Assembly (NCBI GenBank): GCA_030848705.1
Contig: JAUIZM010000012.1
Location: forward strand, 1,111,001 to 1,175,000
Length of the DNA: 64,000 nucleotides
Source: Heracleum sosnowskyi
Lineage: Eukaryota > Streptophyta > Magnoliopsida > Apiales > Apiaceae
Reading direction: 5' to 3'
Shown here: positions 12,231-23,355 of the stretch, piece by piece
Position numbering within the stretch: position 1 is the stretch's first letter
How the letters are laid out: each line of letters opens with the position of its first letter
The notes under the pieces: generated by a model
Seen by the model: only the letters and a program-made list of their open reading frames with translations
Told to the model about the DNA's origin: nothing
The model's database searches: none
Translations under genes and position numbers: made by a program

Positions 12231-13570
12231 CCAAAAGTTATTTTGTCCCGATTACCGACCTGTTCAGTCTGGGAAGTTTTCTTCATTGGAACTGCTCCCA
12301 TCATACAACAATTTTGCTACTAACTACCATCGAAGCAGGTCTAAGAACAGCAGTACGCTTTGTATTAGATGAAGGAGGGATGGGCTGAAAATCGCATAGA
12401 TGCTTTGTATTATACACATACATTTATTCCGTGGAGAAACTTAGGATTCCTGAGCCGTGAGCCCATGATAAATAAATTAGATATATATTTCAATTTTTTG
12501 TATAGATCAATCAGGCTCATGCAAACCTCAGATGTTGAATTTATTCATTTGCATAATACCTAAGATGTGCTTTATAAAATTTAAACAATTAGTTAAACAA
12601 GGACCTCACTTATAAAATAACAAATCATTATTGATGAAATATTACTCGCAATTGCTACTGCACTTGTCTTTTTAACGACTTATTGGGTTTAGAGGCATAC
12701 AAAGTTATTGCAGATGTAGAATTGCAGTTTTTATATATTTACGATTTTAGTGTCTTTGGTTTATTCAGCCTCCCGTTGCACATAATTTCATGCATTGTTT
12801 CTATTTTTTGCCGAAAAATAGATAAGTGAAAACTTCGAAACATAGTAACATACATTGCATCTAAAAGATGCACACAGTATTACTAGCCGCTGTTAAAGCA
12901 TCTGATAGATAAATTTGTACATCATGATACTTTTTTTTGCTCCAAGCAGATGAATTTCCCAGAGGCGCTGTTTCGGATGAAGATCATGAAACTGCTCCTT
13001 CCGATGAAGATCATGGAGATGGAACTTCTGATGCCGGGAGAGCAACTTGCAGAGGTATTTGCTTTAACGGAACCCTGATTCCTTATATCATAGGAAATGA
13101 TATTGATTTGTTTTTACATGTATCGGTGTATATATATTGTCTCCCTGTAAAAAGAACAGCATGATAAGAACATCATAATAGTGATATATACGATATCTGG
13201 GCATACGTGCTGCATTTGGATGAAGGAAAGTAATAGGCCTTTGTATATGCAGAAGAAATTTTCTGCTAATCTATTTTGCTTATGAAAGTAGTTACACGCC
13301 CAGTAAGCATTGCCAAACGCCTCTTTTGCCATTACAGAATCTGGCAGAAGGGGACCTTGAAATGAGAATCACATCCATAAGGCCCTGATATGCTTTGGCA
13401 ATCTTAAAAGAAGATTGTTATTACCAGTATGAACAATTAGGTAAAAGTGCATCAGGAATAATAGAAGCACCATTACTCACATGCACTGTGTGTGGACCAC
13501 ACTCGTCTATTATAATCTGCAACTCTCATTTTGTTTCTCCATAAAATAAATTTCGTCAAGATTTAGCCCT
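12231..13570. other. Unduplicated spacer with one acidic exon-like stretch
   Basis: This is part of the spacer (12231-15499) that lies between R0 and the array here but is missing between R and S in units 2 and 3. One exon-like stretch at about 12950-13054 ends at AGAG|GTATTT. It encodes an acidic peptide with a repeated S-D-E-D-H motif. The product is not recognised. Confidence 0.3.
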
Positions 13571-13645
13571 TATTAGTTAAGTACTTCCTCCGCTCCTATT
13601 TGAAAGTCCTTTTTGACTTTGATTCAATCAAATTGACCGGAATTT
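13571..13645 (+). mobile_element. Possible Stowaway-like MITE end
   Basis: The sequence TACTTCCTCCGCTCCTATTT followed by GAAAGTCCTTTTTGAC resembles the CTCCCTCCGT terminus of Stowaway/mariner MITEs next to a TA target. No matching inverted terminus was found within 300 bp, so this is at most a truncated copy. Confidence 0.35.
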
Positions 13646-15235
13646 GATTTTAATTTTACAAATATTTATTGATGTTTCGCTATTTTAGAAACTTGGACAT
13701 GATAATGTATGTCATATAATTTCATTTTATATAAATTTATTCGTTAACAATCACAAAATTATAAAAAAAGAGTAAATATATGTTATTACTTTGGAGGCTT
13801 CTGAACAACCATTTCTCGACCATTGCCTGACCTCTATAGTTGTAGACAATTGCATATAGTTCACCTAACTTACAGAGTCCCAAATGTGTATTTGCAAAGA
13901 AAAATAAATATTTGATTTTCCTCGAGCATGAAAACGCTTCTTGCTATTCTCAAAACTTCTCAAATACGATTATATGTGTAGTTCAATATTATTTTTCTCT
14001 CTTTTATTTATACAAGCAGATGCTTTGTTTAGCTTTCAGTACTTGCCAAAACCATTGGAGGACTTGGTTTATGTTTGGGTACCATATATTGTTCCCTAGT
14101 ACTGCATGTTTGGAAATAAAAACATTATCTGGTTTTTCTCCGGCATTTTAACAATTTACTGCCTGGCCAGGAGAAATTTACTTGTTTGTATTCTGTTCAC
14201 TTGCTGACAAACCCAACCTGGCTGCTTTTCTAGCTCTAGTTTACACCAACAAAATGGAGATGCACTCTAAGCTCGAAAAAACAGAGCATATTCTGTCATA
14301 AAGGATCCCACGTAAGGGTAGACGTGTAGTTCAAATGAGTTCACTGTTACGTTTTTTCTCACAGATGAGACTAATGTAGATTACTATGACAGTGGCACTT
14401 ACTCCTCATATATTGTTTGGGCTGGGAAAATATATCTTTATATTCAGAAGCTAAAAACTTCATATATATTTGGATTTAGTCGAGTTTACAGAAACGATAG
14501 TCACCAGATTGTAGTGCCTTACAGAGTACAAGTTTGATACCGTTTCTTAATTGCTACTGTTTTGGTAAACATTCTGTCCTTTTCAATTGTTATCACCTGG
14601 AATTTTTTCTAAAATATGTTACGTTGTTTTTACTTTCAGATTGTTGATATTTCCACGGGATGACTTGGCTTTCTTTTATCTACAACTGTTTGGTTGGATC
14701 ATACTTTGAACCATGATCACAATTCCTGTGCCTTGTCACTGCATTCTTAGGTTTCTCAATTGCAATGAGCCACACATGATGATTTCTGAGTTGGGTGTCT
14801 AATGCGTATCCCCGACCTTGAAAACCCTAGGGTTCAGTACAAGGTCAAACAATTCTGCTATAACTTGATGAAGTCTTTGTTGTAAGTAAAGAAGTCCAGC
14901 TCATTTCTTTATAGTCGCAGTACCTTACTCTGCTGCATTCATGGTTCAAAGTATATATGCTATATTCAGGTGAGCATTACTCGCTTCGAACATGATCTGG
15001 TGCAAGATCAATTTCTCTGAGTCCTTTGAACAAAAGTATTAATATTGAAATCCTGACAAAAAAATATTAATATTGAAAGTTATGGTTTATATAGGTAAAT
15101 ATATAAACATTCTTATTTTATACAAGCAAATACAATAGGTAAAGTAAGTTAAATTTATTTATTAAAAAATATTTTTCTTAAAATCTTATTCTTAATAAGA
15201 CCGCATTTTAAAATTTGACCAACTAATCCTCATAA
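13646..15235. other. No recognised gene
   Basis: AT-rich spacer with only short open frames. No RNA gene, transposon end or coding family is apparent. Confidence 0.45.
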
Positions 15236-15410
15236 ATATTTATTCATTAATCCTGCCTAAATCAGTTTATATTCGATTAATCACTAATTTTGCTGAAAAT
15301 AATTTTTACAACTTATCAAAAAATTAATATTTTTGCACTGTCTAGCATCTCTCGACACCTATTAATTTTTTCAACGCTGTTTACATTTAACAACGTTACG
15401 CTAGAACAAA
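15236..15410 (+). repeat. Dispersed repeat, diverged copy of 19700-19880
   Basis: Ordered shared blocks with 19700-19880 include CTGCCTAAAT, GATTAAT, ACTAATTTTG/ACTAGTTTTG, TTTACAACTTA, TAGCATC, CACCTATTAAT/CACCAATTAAT and AACAA(C/T)GTTACG, then GAACAAATTATA. The copies are clearly diverged. The repeat probably derives from an old transposon of unknown class. Confidence 0.55.
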
Positions 15411-15685
15411 TTATATAAAAAGTTGAACTTTAATTTAAATTCACATAATACCATGAACATGTTCATGTTTGTTTTGCTTATACATTATACCGAAAACAAT
15501 TTAAATATCTTAGTGTAAATTAATAATTTTTATATTTGTAATAATTTTAATTAGAAATATAAAATTTGTGTAAATAAATTTTAAAGTACTGTTCCAAGAT
15601 ATGCTGACTAGCCTGGTTCACCTATTGACTGCACTTCGTATTATGGATAAACAAAATACGGGATGTAAGCAACCGATTGACGATG

Positions 15686-15843
15686 CAAGAGACAAAAAGA
15701 TACTGGCACAGTATCACCCAGTATTACCTTACCTTTTGAAAAGCGACAAAGTTGCCAAATTGGGCAATGATCCCCTAAAATACTACTCTTGCTCTCTTTT
15801 TGGCTGTGTCTTTTATGAAAAACAATTTTACTTACTATCAACA
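15686..15843 (+). repeat. Dispersed 150-bp repeat, matching 63850-64000
   Basis: This segment is nearly identical to the last 150 bases of the window, in the same orientation (AGACAAAAA.ATACTGGCA, then AGTATCACCCAGTATTA, through TGATCCCCTAAAATACTACT). It is absent from units 2 and 3, where the sequence jumps from GGGATGAGACAAAAA to TATCATATACAC. It is either a repeat inserted in unit 1 or a deletion in the others. Confidence 0.8.
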
Positions 15844-16532
15844 TATTGTAACCGCTCGATTTTTCGGATTATTAATTCTAAATATAAAACTTAAATATAA
15901 TACTTTACAATGACAATTACAGACTTTATATAGTATACATACAAAATCGGAGTAGTTATACGAACACAATAAACAAAACAAAGAACTAATGGATATATAT
16001 CATATTATATACCAAAACATTATCACCTATACAAATAATCAAGAAAATATGATTTACACATAATATCATATACACAATTTTACAAAAATATACAAAGAGT
16101 ACAAGAATCGTTACACCTTTTCCTAAACTTGTCACAAATCTTCCTCTTTTCGTGTTCTTCTCTCTCTCTCTTTGCGTCTCTTTTCTTCAACCGATGCTAG
16201 GTTTTCTAATGATTTATAACCGATGTCTCTATCTTTTTTTTACACACTTGTATCTAGCTATTAATTGGTCCATTATAATTAACTTGGGTCAACTTAAACA
16301 TTAAACTAAAGCCCAAAAAAATTAAATTAGCAAAATTCATTATTCTATTTATATTCTAAAGTCAAATTATATAATTATCTTAAATTTTAATTCACTTCTA
16401 ATTCTAATTTCTAGTAAATTTTAATCTATTAAAATTACAAAAAAATATCAGGGATATTACACATATGTTATGTGTTTTTATTTTTCGACGAAGATTAGAG
16501 GTACAAAAATGAGTATAAAATAATATGTGTTA
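15844..16532. other. Array spacer S, no gene
   Basis: AT-rich spacer with no recognised gene. From about 16067 it has counterparts in units 2 (from 32108) and 3 (from 46904). Confidence 0.5.
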
Positions 16533-17963
16533 TCTATACTATTATATTAAAGACGAAACATTGAAAGTTTTGTAGTCTGGTCCTGAAAGTTTTTGTAATC
16601 TGGTCAATCCATTAATAACCGTTAAATATCTCTGATCAAATTGATAAGAATCGTTAGATAAAATATTAAAATTATTATATAGAATATCTTTTCTATTTTT
16701 TCTAACTAAAACATCTCATTTTCCAAAAATATCGCAGACAGTTTCATTTAATATAATAACACAATAAGGTTATAATTGCTAATAACTAACCCATTACCAT
16801 TTTTAGCCAAAATATATATTCTTTTTTATATTTTCTAACTAAAATTTCTACTTTTCTATTTTTCCTAAATAAAAACTCTCATTTTTCAAAAATATCACGA
16901 ACAGTTCTATTTAATAAAATAAAATAATAATATTATAATTATTAATGACTAACCGATTAGCTTTTTTTTCCAAAACGTATATTCTTTTTTATATTTTCTA
17001 ACTAATATTTCTCCTGACTAAAACCTCAAAAATATCACGAGTTATTCCATTTAGTAGCATAAAATGCTAATATTATAAATCTATCTATTTATCTATACTA
17101 TCAATACTATTATATAATAGACGAAATATTAAAAGTTTGGTTGGTTGGTATGATACGTTGTGATTTTACTTAATTGTCATTAACTGTATTTCGTGTTTTT
17201 ACTTAATTAACCTTACTTATTTATAGAAATATATTATTAAATAATAATATTACCTATTTATAAACAATTACCTTTTTCCCTAAAATACATTATTGTTTCT
17301 AACAAATTCCCCTACTTTTTCAAACATGACAATTACCTTTTTTAACTAAAACATGTTAATTTTTCTATTTTTCCTTACTAAAACCCCTCATTTTCCAAAA
17401 ATATCACGGACAAACCTTTAGTTATTTATTTTTAAACCTATAATATTATAATTATTTTTTTAAAAGTTTACCTATTTTAACATGTCTACTTATTTTTCTT
17501 AACAAATACAATCACTAAGAATATTAAAATATAAATAATCAAATACATATTTATAACCAATTACTCTAAAACAAATTATAGATTTTTTTCTAACAAAATC
17601 CCTTCTTTTCTAAATATATCACGGGAAATTGTCTTTTTCAATTGACTCATTTTTTTTCAAAAATATCAGAGGAAACCCTTTACTTATTTATTTTAAAATG
17701 AATTTAAATACTTTTAATTATTAAATTTTAAAACCTCATTTTCCAAAAATATCACGGGCATTTACCTTTTTAAACTAAATATATGTTACATTTTTTATTT
17801 TTATTTATTTTAAAATCTGTTTTATTGTTTTTAATTAATTAAAAGTATTTAGCTATTTTAACATGCCTACTTATTTTTTTAACAAATACAATTAATAAAA
17901 TATTAAAAATATAATAATAAAATAACAATTAACAATCAGTGCATCGCACGGGTTTTAAGCTAG
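16533..17963 (+). mobile_element. Non-autonomous Helitron, unit 1 only (1431 bp)
   Basis: The element begins TCTATACTATTATATTAAAG after host A16532 and ends with the hairpin GTGC-ATC-GCAC, then GGGTTTTAAGCTAG (end 17963) before host T17964. Units 2 and 3 have the uninterrupted site GTGTTA|TATTTTTATT at 32576/32577 and 47372/47373. The ends are therefore exact and follow the A-T, no-target-duplication rule. A second 5'-like head (TCTATACTATCAATACTA) lies at 17092, giving two heads and one tail. There is no coding capacity. The motif CAAAAATATCACGG and close variants recur about seven times inside. Confidence 0.93.
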
Positions 17964-18301
17964 TATTTTTATTAATTATAATTTAATTAAAAATAATGAA
18001 CTCATTTGCTTTAATATCAATTTCAATCAATAAAAACATTTCAAATTATTATATCACGAACACTACAAACATTACATGTCCCTTGGACGTATAAAATTTC
18101 TAAGAGCGCGAATGCAAAATCATATTACAGAAAAGAGTCCTGAGCAATAAAAAAAACAAAGTTTTTAAATTAGAAAATGCAAACAAACAAATCATACATG
18201 CATGAACAATGTTCGTAAAGTTCGAAATTTGAGGAACCATAATTAATATAACCATATCATCAGGGGTCAAGTACTAATTAAATCTATTTGTATATATTTT
18301 G

Positions 18302-18877
18302 CGGTGTTCTAAAAGTCGGCGATTAATCGGGATTAATCTCCGATTAATCGTTAGACGGCGGGCCACCGAACTGATTAAGGGAAAATCGGTCAATTAATCA
18401 TTTTTTTCAGAAAAACGGTAAAAAAATCGGTTGAATCGGTCAAAAATCGGATTAATCAGTCAAAAATCGGGCTAATTATTAAAATAATAATAATAAATAG
18501 TTAAAATTAAAAATAATATAGAAATTTAAAAGGTAGAAACTTGATTAAATAATAGGAAAAAATATTATTTTTGTACATGTAATTATAATTTTAGATGCCT
18601 AAATCGTAAATTCTCTTAATTTTTCCTCTTAAATTGATATCTAATTAAAAAGTTAAACCTTCAAAATTTTATTTATTACAATTCTATAATATTTATAACA
18701 CATTTGCATTAATATATGATAATAACATATGATTAGTTGAAATAATGAAATAATTATATATTAAAAAATATTATTAAATTTATTCCGATTAATGACCCGA
18801 TTAATCCCCGATTACCCGATTAATCCCTGGACGGTGCCTTCACCGATTAACTCCGATTCCCGCTTTTTACAACATTG
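18302..18877 (+). mobile_element. hAT-type MITE H1, unit 1
   Basis: Imperfect terminal inverted repeats are CGGTGTTCTAAAAGTCGG at the left and, reversed, CAATGTTGTAAAAAGCGGG at the right. They are flanked by a perfect 8-bp target duplication ATATTTTG (18294-18301 and 18878-18885). Both features are typical of hAT elements. The subterminal regions are full of GATTAATCGG-type repeats. There is no coding region. Copies are at 32915 and 47711. Confidence 0.85.
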
Positions 18878-18897
18878 ATATTTTGTATATATTAAGG

Positions 18898-19615
18898 TAG
18901 AGGGAGCGCGGGTCAGATCGGATCGGTTCGGTTTTAGGTTAAAACCGAAACCGCATATCCTCGGTTTTTAAAATTGAAAACCGAAACCGCAACCGACGGT
19001 TCGGTTTCGGTTTTAAAATGATCGGATCGGTTACAATCGGTTCGGTTTCGGTTTTAAAATCGCCTCAAATAAACATAACAAAATAAATAAAATGAATTCG
19101 CATTTTTAAGCATGCAAAGTTACAAATTATTTTTTCGTCCAAAATAAACATAGAAAGTTTTCATAATAAATTATTTAAGTCCAACATGATCCGAGAATAA
19201 TGAAAATTTAACATGATCTTCAAAAATATTTTCTTTGAAATGTATATAAGACAATGTTAGAAATTCAAAATTCTCAAATTACATTTATAAATCGACTATT
19301 ACAAATTAAAACTTCAAAAACAAGAACAAAATAGTGTAATCATTTAAAAGAATGTCAGGTTCTTTATTAATCTACTCCCGCTGCACATAAAAATTGGTCT
19401 AGTAGAATATATAACATATTTATTTAATTTTATTAATCGGATCGGTTCGGGTTTTTTCGGTTCGGACCTAAAACCGAAACCGAAACCTCAAGAACGGTTC
19501 GGTTTTTTAATTTTCGGTTTCGGTTCGGTTTCAACTCGGTTTCGATTTTTTACGGTTCAATTTTTATCGGTTTCAGTTTGGTTTCGATTTTAATTCGATT
19601 TTTTGCTCACCCCTA
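18898..19615 (+). mobile_element. hAT-type MITE H2, unit 1 (with internal deletion)
   Basis: The ends are TAGAGGGAGCGC at the left and, reversed, TAGGGGTGAGCA at the right. The 8-bp flanks TATTAAGG and TATTGAGG match at 7 of 8 positions. Subterminal regions consist of repeated CGGTTCGGTTTCGG motifs in inverted arrangement. This copy is 718 bp. Copies in units 2 and 3 are 829 bp, mainly because about 110 bp after ATTCTCAA (near 19277) is missing here. Confidence 0.85.
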
Positions 19616-19699
19616 TATTGAGGGGGTGTTTGGTAAGGAGAATTAACTAGTTTTCATTATTGATATTTGTTTTATTGTAATTCGGTTCTCCTTTACCTT

Positions 19700-19880
19700 C
19701 TTTTACTTATTTCTGCCTAAATTTGATTAATAACTAGTTTTGTTAAACAACATGTTTTGACTGATTTCTAAAAAAATTAAACGCTTTTTTACAACTTAGC
19801 ATCCAGGCACCAATTAATCAACTATTTAAACCAATTTTTAAAACCTCGCTTATATTCAACAATGTTACGTTAAGAACAAA
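19700..19880 (+). repeat. Dispersed repeat, partner of 15236-15410
   Basis: Contains the same ordered blocks as the copy at 15236 (CTGCCTAAAT, GATTAATAACTAG, CAACTTAGCATCCAGGCACC, AACAATGTTACG). It starts near GGGTGTTTGGTAAGGAG (19624), which resembles the outer end of common plant MITEs. It also occurs in units 2 and 3. Confidence 0.5.
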
Positions 19881-20466
19881 TTATAGAGCACATTGCCTAA
19901 AATCTCTGTAAGAAGATTTGAATATATATTTTACGAGTTGGATACTACCCTTGAGTACGAGTTTAATTTGGAAGAATTTACTGAAATTTGAAAAGCTATA
20001 GGACTGAGGTTTGATAAGGAGGATTCCTCACTTTGGTTAGAAAAAATTCATTCTATGTGAGAAGTTGTAATCTTTTTTTGGGGACCCAGATTCGAATCCG
20101 TTGTAATATTTGTTTTGGTAATGAATCTTGTCGCTGTCTTTGGACGTTTGTACCGTATATTCGTAACATATATTAAAGTTTATGACCAGAAAGCAAGAAA
20201 AAATTGGTAGGAGATTATTGTCACCCTGATTTAATTTGAAAAAGAGAACTTATATGATATACGATACGAGTCACCTGCTTTTATCTTTTTGCCCCACCTT
20301 CCATTTAATTGTTTCACTAAATTAAAGAGAAATAAATAAGATAATCCTAAATTAAGGAAACAAATACAAACCTAAATCAAAGAAAATAAATAAGACAAAA
20401 TTATTCCATAATTAAAACAAAAATTTGCCATAGATATGTAACATAATATTTATGCAAATCATTGGC
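19881..20466. other. Upstream region of HMA gene A
   Basis: AT-rich, no gene. The last 250 bp share short conserved blocks with the upstream region of gene B (GAACTTATATGATATACGA versus GAACTTATATGTATGATGTACGA; ATGTAACATAATATTTATGCAA versus ATGTAATATAATTTATGCAA). These blocks may be conserved promoter elements. Confidence 0.4.
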
Positions 20467-20473
20467 TATAAAT
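20467..20473 (+). promoter_or_regulatory. TATA box, HMA gene A1
   Basis: TATAAAT followed by TGTAATTCACAT, 167 nt upstream of the start codon. The same 18-nt context precedes gene B, and the element recurs before A2 (35200-35206) and A3 (49990-49996). Confidence 0.6.
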
Positions 20474-20571
20474 TGTAATTCACATTCTCTAAACGAAGAA
20501 CAAGAACATCCCATTCACATTCTCTAAACGAAGAAGAAGAAGAATATCCCAATAAGAACACAGCTATCCCC

Positions 20572-20610
20572 GAGGAAGAAAGAAAAGAAGAAGAAGAAGA
20601 AGAAGAAGAG
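20572..20610 (+). repeat. (GAA)n tract in 5' UTR of HMA A1
   Basis: A purine tract of about 39 bp, with GAA triplets from 20587, ends 29 nt before the start codon of gene A. The same tract has grown to about 118 bp in unit 2 and 115 bp in unit 3. Confidence 0.9.
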
Positions 20611-20639
20611 TTTAGTTGTCTAATTTTTGCTGATTACTT

Positions 20640-22083
20640 ATGGGTCTCGTGAAGATCGACACAGTTCCGGTACAAAATATATCTATATCACACATGTCAT
20701 GTGTCATGTATAATAATAAAGATTTTGTTTTTTTAATATGAGGTGGTGTTGGTTATATTTGAATTTGGTTATTCTCTGATCCAGTTATATATTAATGAAA
20801 TTATGGAGTTGTTAACACTTTATTAACGAATGAGGGTGTGATTATATAATTGGTTTGATTTTATTGAATTCAGGAGTTTGTACTAAAACTGAACGTGGAT
20901 ATGATGTCTGACACATGCAAGAGGAAGGTGTTGAACGTTCTAAGTTCTGTTATTGGTATGTATGGCTTAGTAATCTTTAATTTTTGATGATAAATTACTA
21001 ATTATGTATGATCAGTTGTGATTTGTATAACATAGTTAATGATTACGTGCAGACACCTACTACGTATCAGTAGATTGGAAAGGATTGACACATATAGCAA
21101 AAGCAGTGGACATAAATTTGGTCATTCATACTTTAGCTAAATCGGGATACAAAGCCAATCTAGTTGATGTTTTTCCTAGTCCCGGATACCAAGCGATGGT
21201 AGTTGATACTCCTATTAAGGTTAAACTTCCTCCTTGGAAGTCGAGGTATGTTATATATATCGGTTAACATTGTTCATAACTTTAGTTATGTGGTTAAATT
21301 ACAAAAAAATACACAACTTATTGATTACTTTGTCTATAACCATTTAGTATGGATTAATTTAAGCTTGCAACCAAGACACTGAGCTGTACTAACTTACATT
21401 ATACATATTCCACTAGTATCTTATTAGAAGTCGACTGATAAATATATCAGGGACGGACTTCGCCTAGGGTCATGGGTGGACTTGGTCCCCAGATTTTTAG
21501 CCTGTTTGGTTATACATTCAATAACTCATTCTGATTATATAAACTTTTATTTGGACTCCGTGATCATCTCATTCTGCGTCCCGACTGATACCATGCATCA
21601 TGAGATGTCTTTCTAAAACTTTGCAATATCTATGCATCAACACAACATGTATTCAAGTCCTGAGTCATGAAATATAATTTTGTGGATTTCTTTTAGTTAG
21701 TAGTTAGTCTGACATCTAATTCTTTAATTGTGCAATTTCATTCGTATACAAGGAATGAATCATCTAGCGGCTACTACGGCTACAACGACAATCGAATAGG
21801 ATACACCCACCACCATCACCGCCATGGTAGAGACGGATGTGGCCTTAACCACCACGGTATAAACAAGTGCCACCGGCCACTGCCACCCTGCCACCACGAC
21901 AGTCGAATTGGATGCACCGACCACAATTACTGCCATGGTAGAAATAGATGTGCCCTTGATCACCACCAGCAATGTATAAACTACTGCCACCGGCCACTGC
22001 CACTGCCACCCTGCCATCATGACGATCAAATCGGATGCACCCACCACCATCATGGTAGAAATGGATGTGCCCTTCACCACTAG
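20640..22083 (+). CDS. HMA-domain protein with His/Cys-rich tail, copy A1
   Basis: Proposed exons are 20640-20669, 20874-20955, 21053-21245 and 21753-22083. All junctions are GT-AG and the phases agree, giving 211 residues. Residues 11-75 resemble a plant heavy-metal-associated (HMA) domain of the HIPP/HPP type (E-F-V-L-K-L-N-V start, C-K-R-K-V helix, L-A-K-S-G-Y-K-A-N-L-V end). The MxCxxC metal site is M-M-S-D-T-C (20-25), so the first Cys is Ser22. Residues 103-211 contain 23 His and 11 Cys in about 2.7 copies of a roughly 37-residue repeat (I-G-x-T-H-H-H-H ... C-H-R-P-L-P ... C-H-H-D). No C-terminal CaaX is present, so it would not be isoprenylated. Metal binding by the tail is inference. 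Exon 4 has a weak polypyrimidine tract; if intron 3 is retained the protein ends at 21267. A possible AATAAA lies at 22402. Confidence 0.65.
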
Positions 22084-23236
22084 CACGGTATAAGCAGATG
22101 CGTCCAGCACCACCACCATGCTAGAAGAGCTGGATATCAGTCAACAACTAATTCTGAAGTTTTTGATCTGCATGCATGGGACTATATCTAATTAACTATT
22201 TTGTCCATTCAATTTTATATGAAATAATTTAAACAATACAACATTAGTTTATGATTAATTTTGAGTTGAGGATTGATTATATTTGCATTTATTTTTATGT
22301 CTGCATAGCTTCTTTTCTGTTATTTGGGGCTTTTCTTGCATTATAATTTGAGATAGTAAAGTTAGTGTCGATTTAAAAAAAACAACTTAGTGCTGATTTT
22401 AAATAAATTCTGTTGTAGTTCTAATGTTGTTACAGTAAGGGTCGACGTTTGACAGTTTAGCTAGTTAGAAAAGTTAGTTACAGTTTCATTCCTTCTGGGT
22501 GATAAAACTAGTGAGCGAGACTATCATTTTAGTTAGTTCATTCAGTAGTCTGTACGATTTTAGAGATGTAACAAAACTTTTCTCATATGTTCAAGCTTTA
22601 TGCTTTAATGGAGTTCTTACTTCTTAGTGTAGATACATTGCATCTTCTTCTTCTTCGTTTCTGTATCATTTCATCTTTTTTCTTAAGTAACCAGCTTAAA
22701 GCTGGTGCAAGCCAGTGTAATGCACTAATTTATTTTTAAATATTTGTAATTATATAATTTCACGGATTTTCATAATATTTATAAATTTATTAACCTTTAA
22801 ATATTATTAATATTTTAATTCTAATATTATAAATCTTAATTTTTAATATATTATTCATAGAATTTTAACCGTTTAATGAAGCTTTTTATCTATTAAATAT
22901 AACATTTTTTTTATTAACAAATTAATTATATTGGAGCTTAAATAAATAAATAAATCGGTATTTTTAATATTTTAAATGCAGTTTTACTCTTTGCACTCTC
23001 TATCGATTCGAGTTAACACGATTTTCACATAACTCTTTAGTACTTAAGAGTTAAACTCATTTCAAATTATTCAATTTGTTATTGTTATTTTAAGTGCTAT
23101 CACAAAATGCTTGTATTCATATTTGATTTGAAAAGGGGAACTTATATGTATGATGTACGATCCTTTTGCCTACCTTCCTTTGTATTATTTCACACATTAC
23201 CATATATATGTAATATAATTTATGCAACTCAATCGG
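22084..23236. other. Spacer between HMA genes A1 and B1
   Basis: Contains the 3' flank of A1 and, from about 23120, the promoter region of B1. AT-rich, with no further gene seen. It is essentially identical in units 2 and 3. Confidence 0.5.
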
Positions 23237-23243
23237 TATAAAT
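23237..23243 (+). promoter_or_regulatory. TATA box, HMA gene B1
   Basis: TATAAAT followed by TGTAATTCACAT, 113 nt upstream of the B1 start codon. It matches the gene A promoter core. The same element precedes B2 (38049-38055) and B3 (52836-52842). Confidence 0.6.
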
Positions 23244-23355
23244 TGTAATTCACATCCTTAAGCGAAGAAGCAGAACATCCCACGAAGAACGCAGCAGCTA
23301 TCCCCCAGGAAAAAAAGAGAGAAGAGTTATTGTCTAATCTTTATTTTTGCTGATC

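Noticed and set aside
14776..14800. Box C/D snoRNA-like ATGATGA ... CTGA
   Set aside because: The two boxes are only a few bases apart and no terminal stem exists.
18918..19060. CGGTTCGGTTTCGG repeats as a telomere-like or regulatory array
   Set aside because: They are the subterminal repeats of hAT MITE H2, in inverted arrangement at both ends of an element with target duplications.
21760..22119. Minus-strand open frame of 119 codons across the HMA tail repeat (also in units 2 and 3)
   Set aside because: It is the complement of a short tandem repeat without stops, rich in Val, Met and Thr, with no domain and no promoter. The plus-strand frame is supported by splice phase instead.
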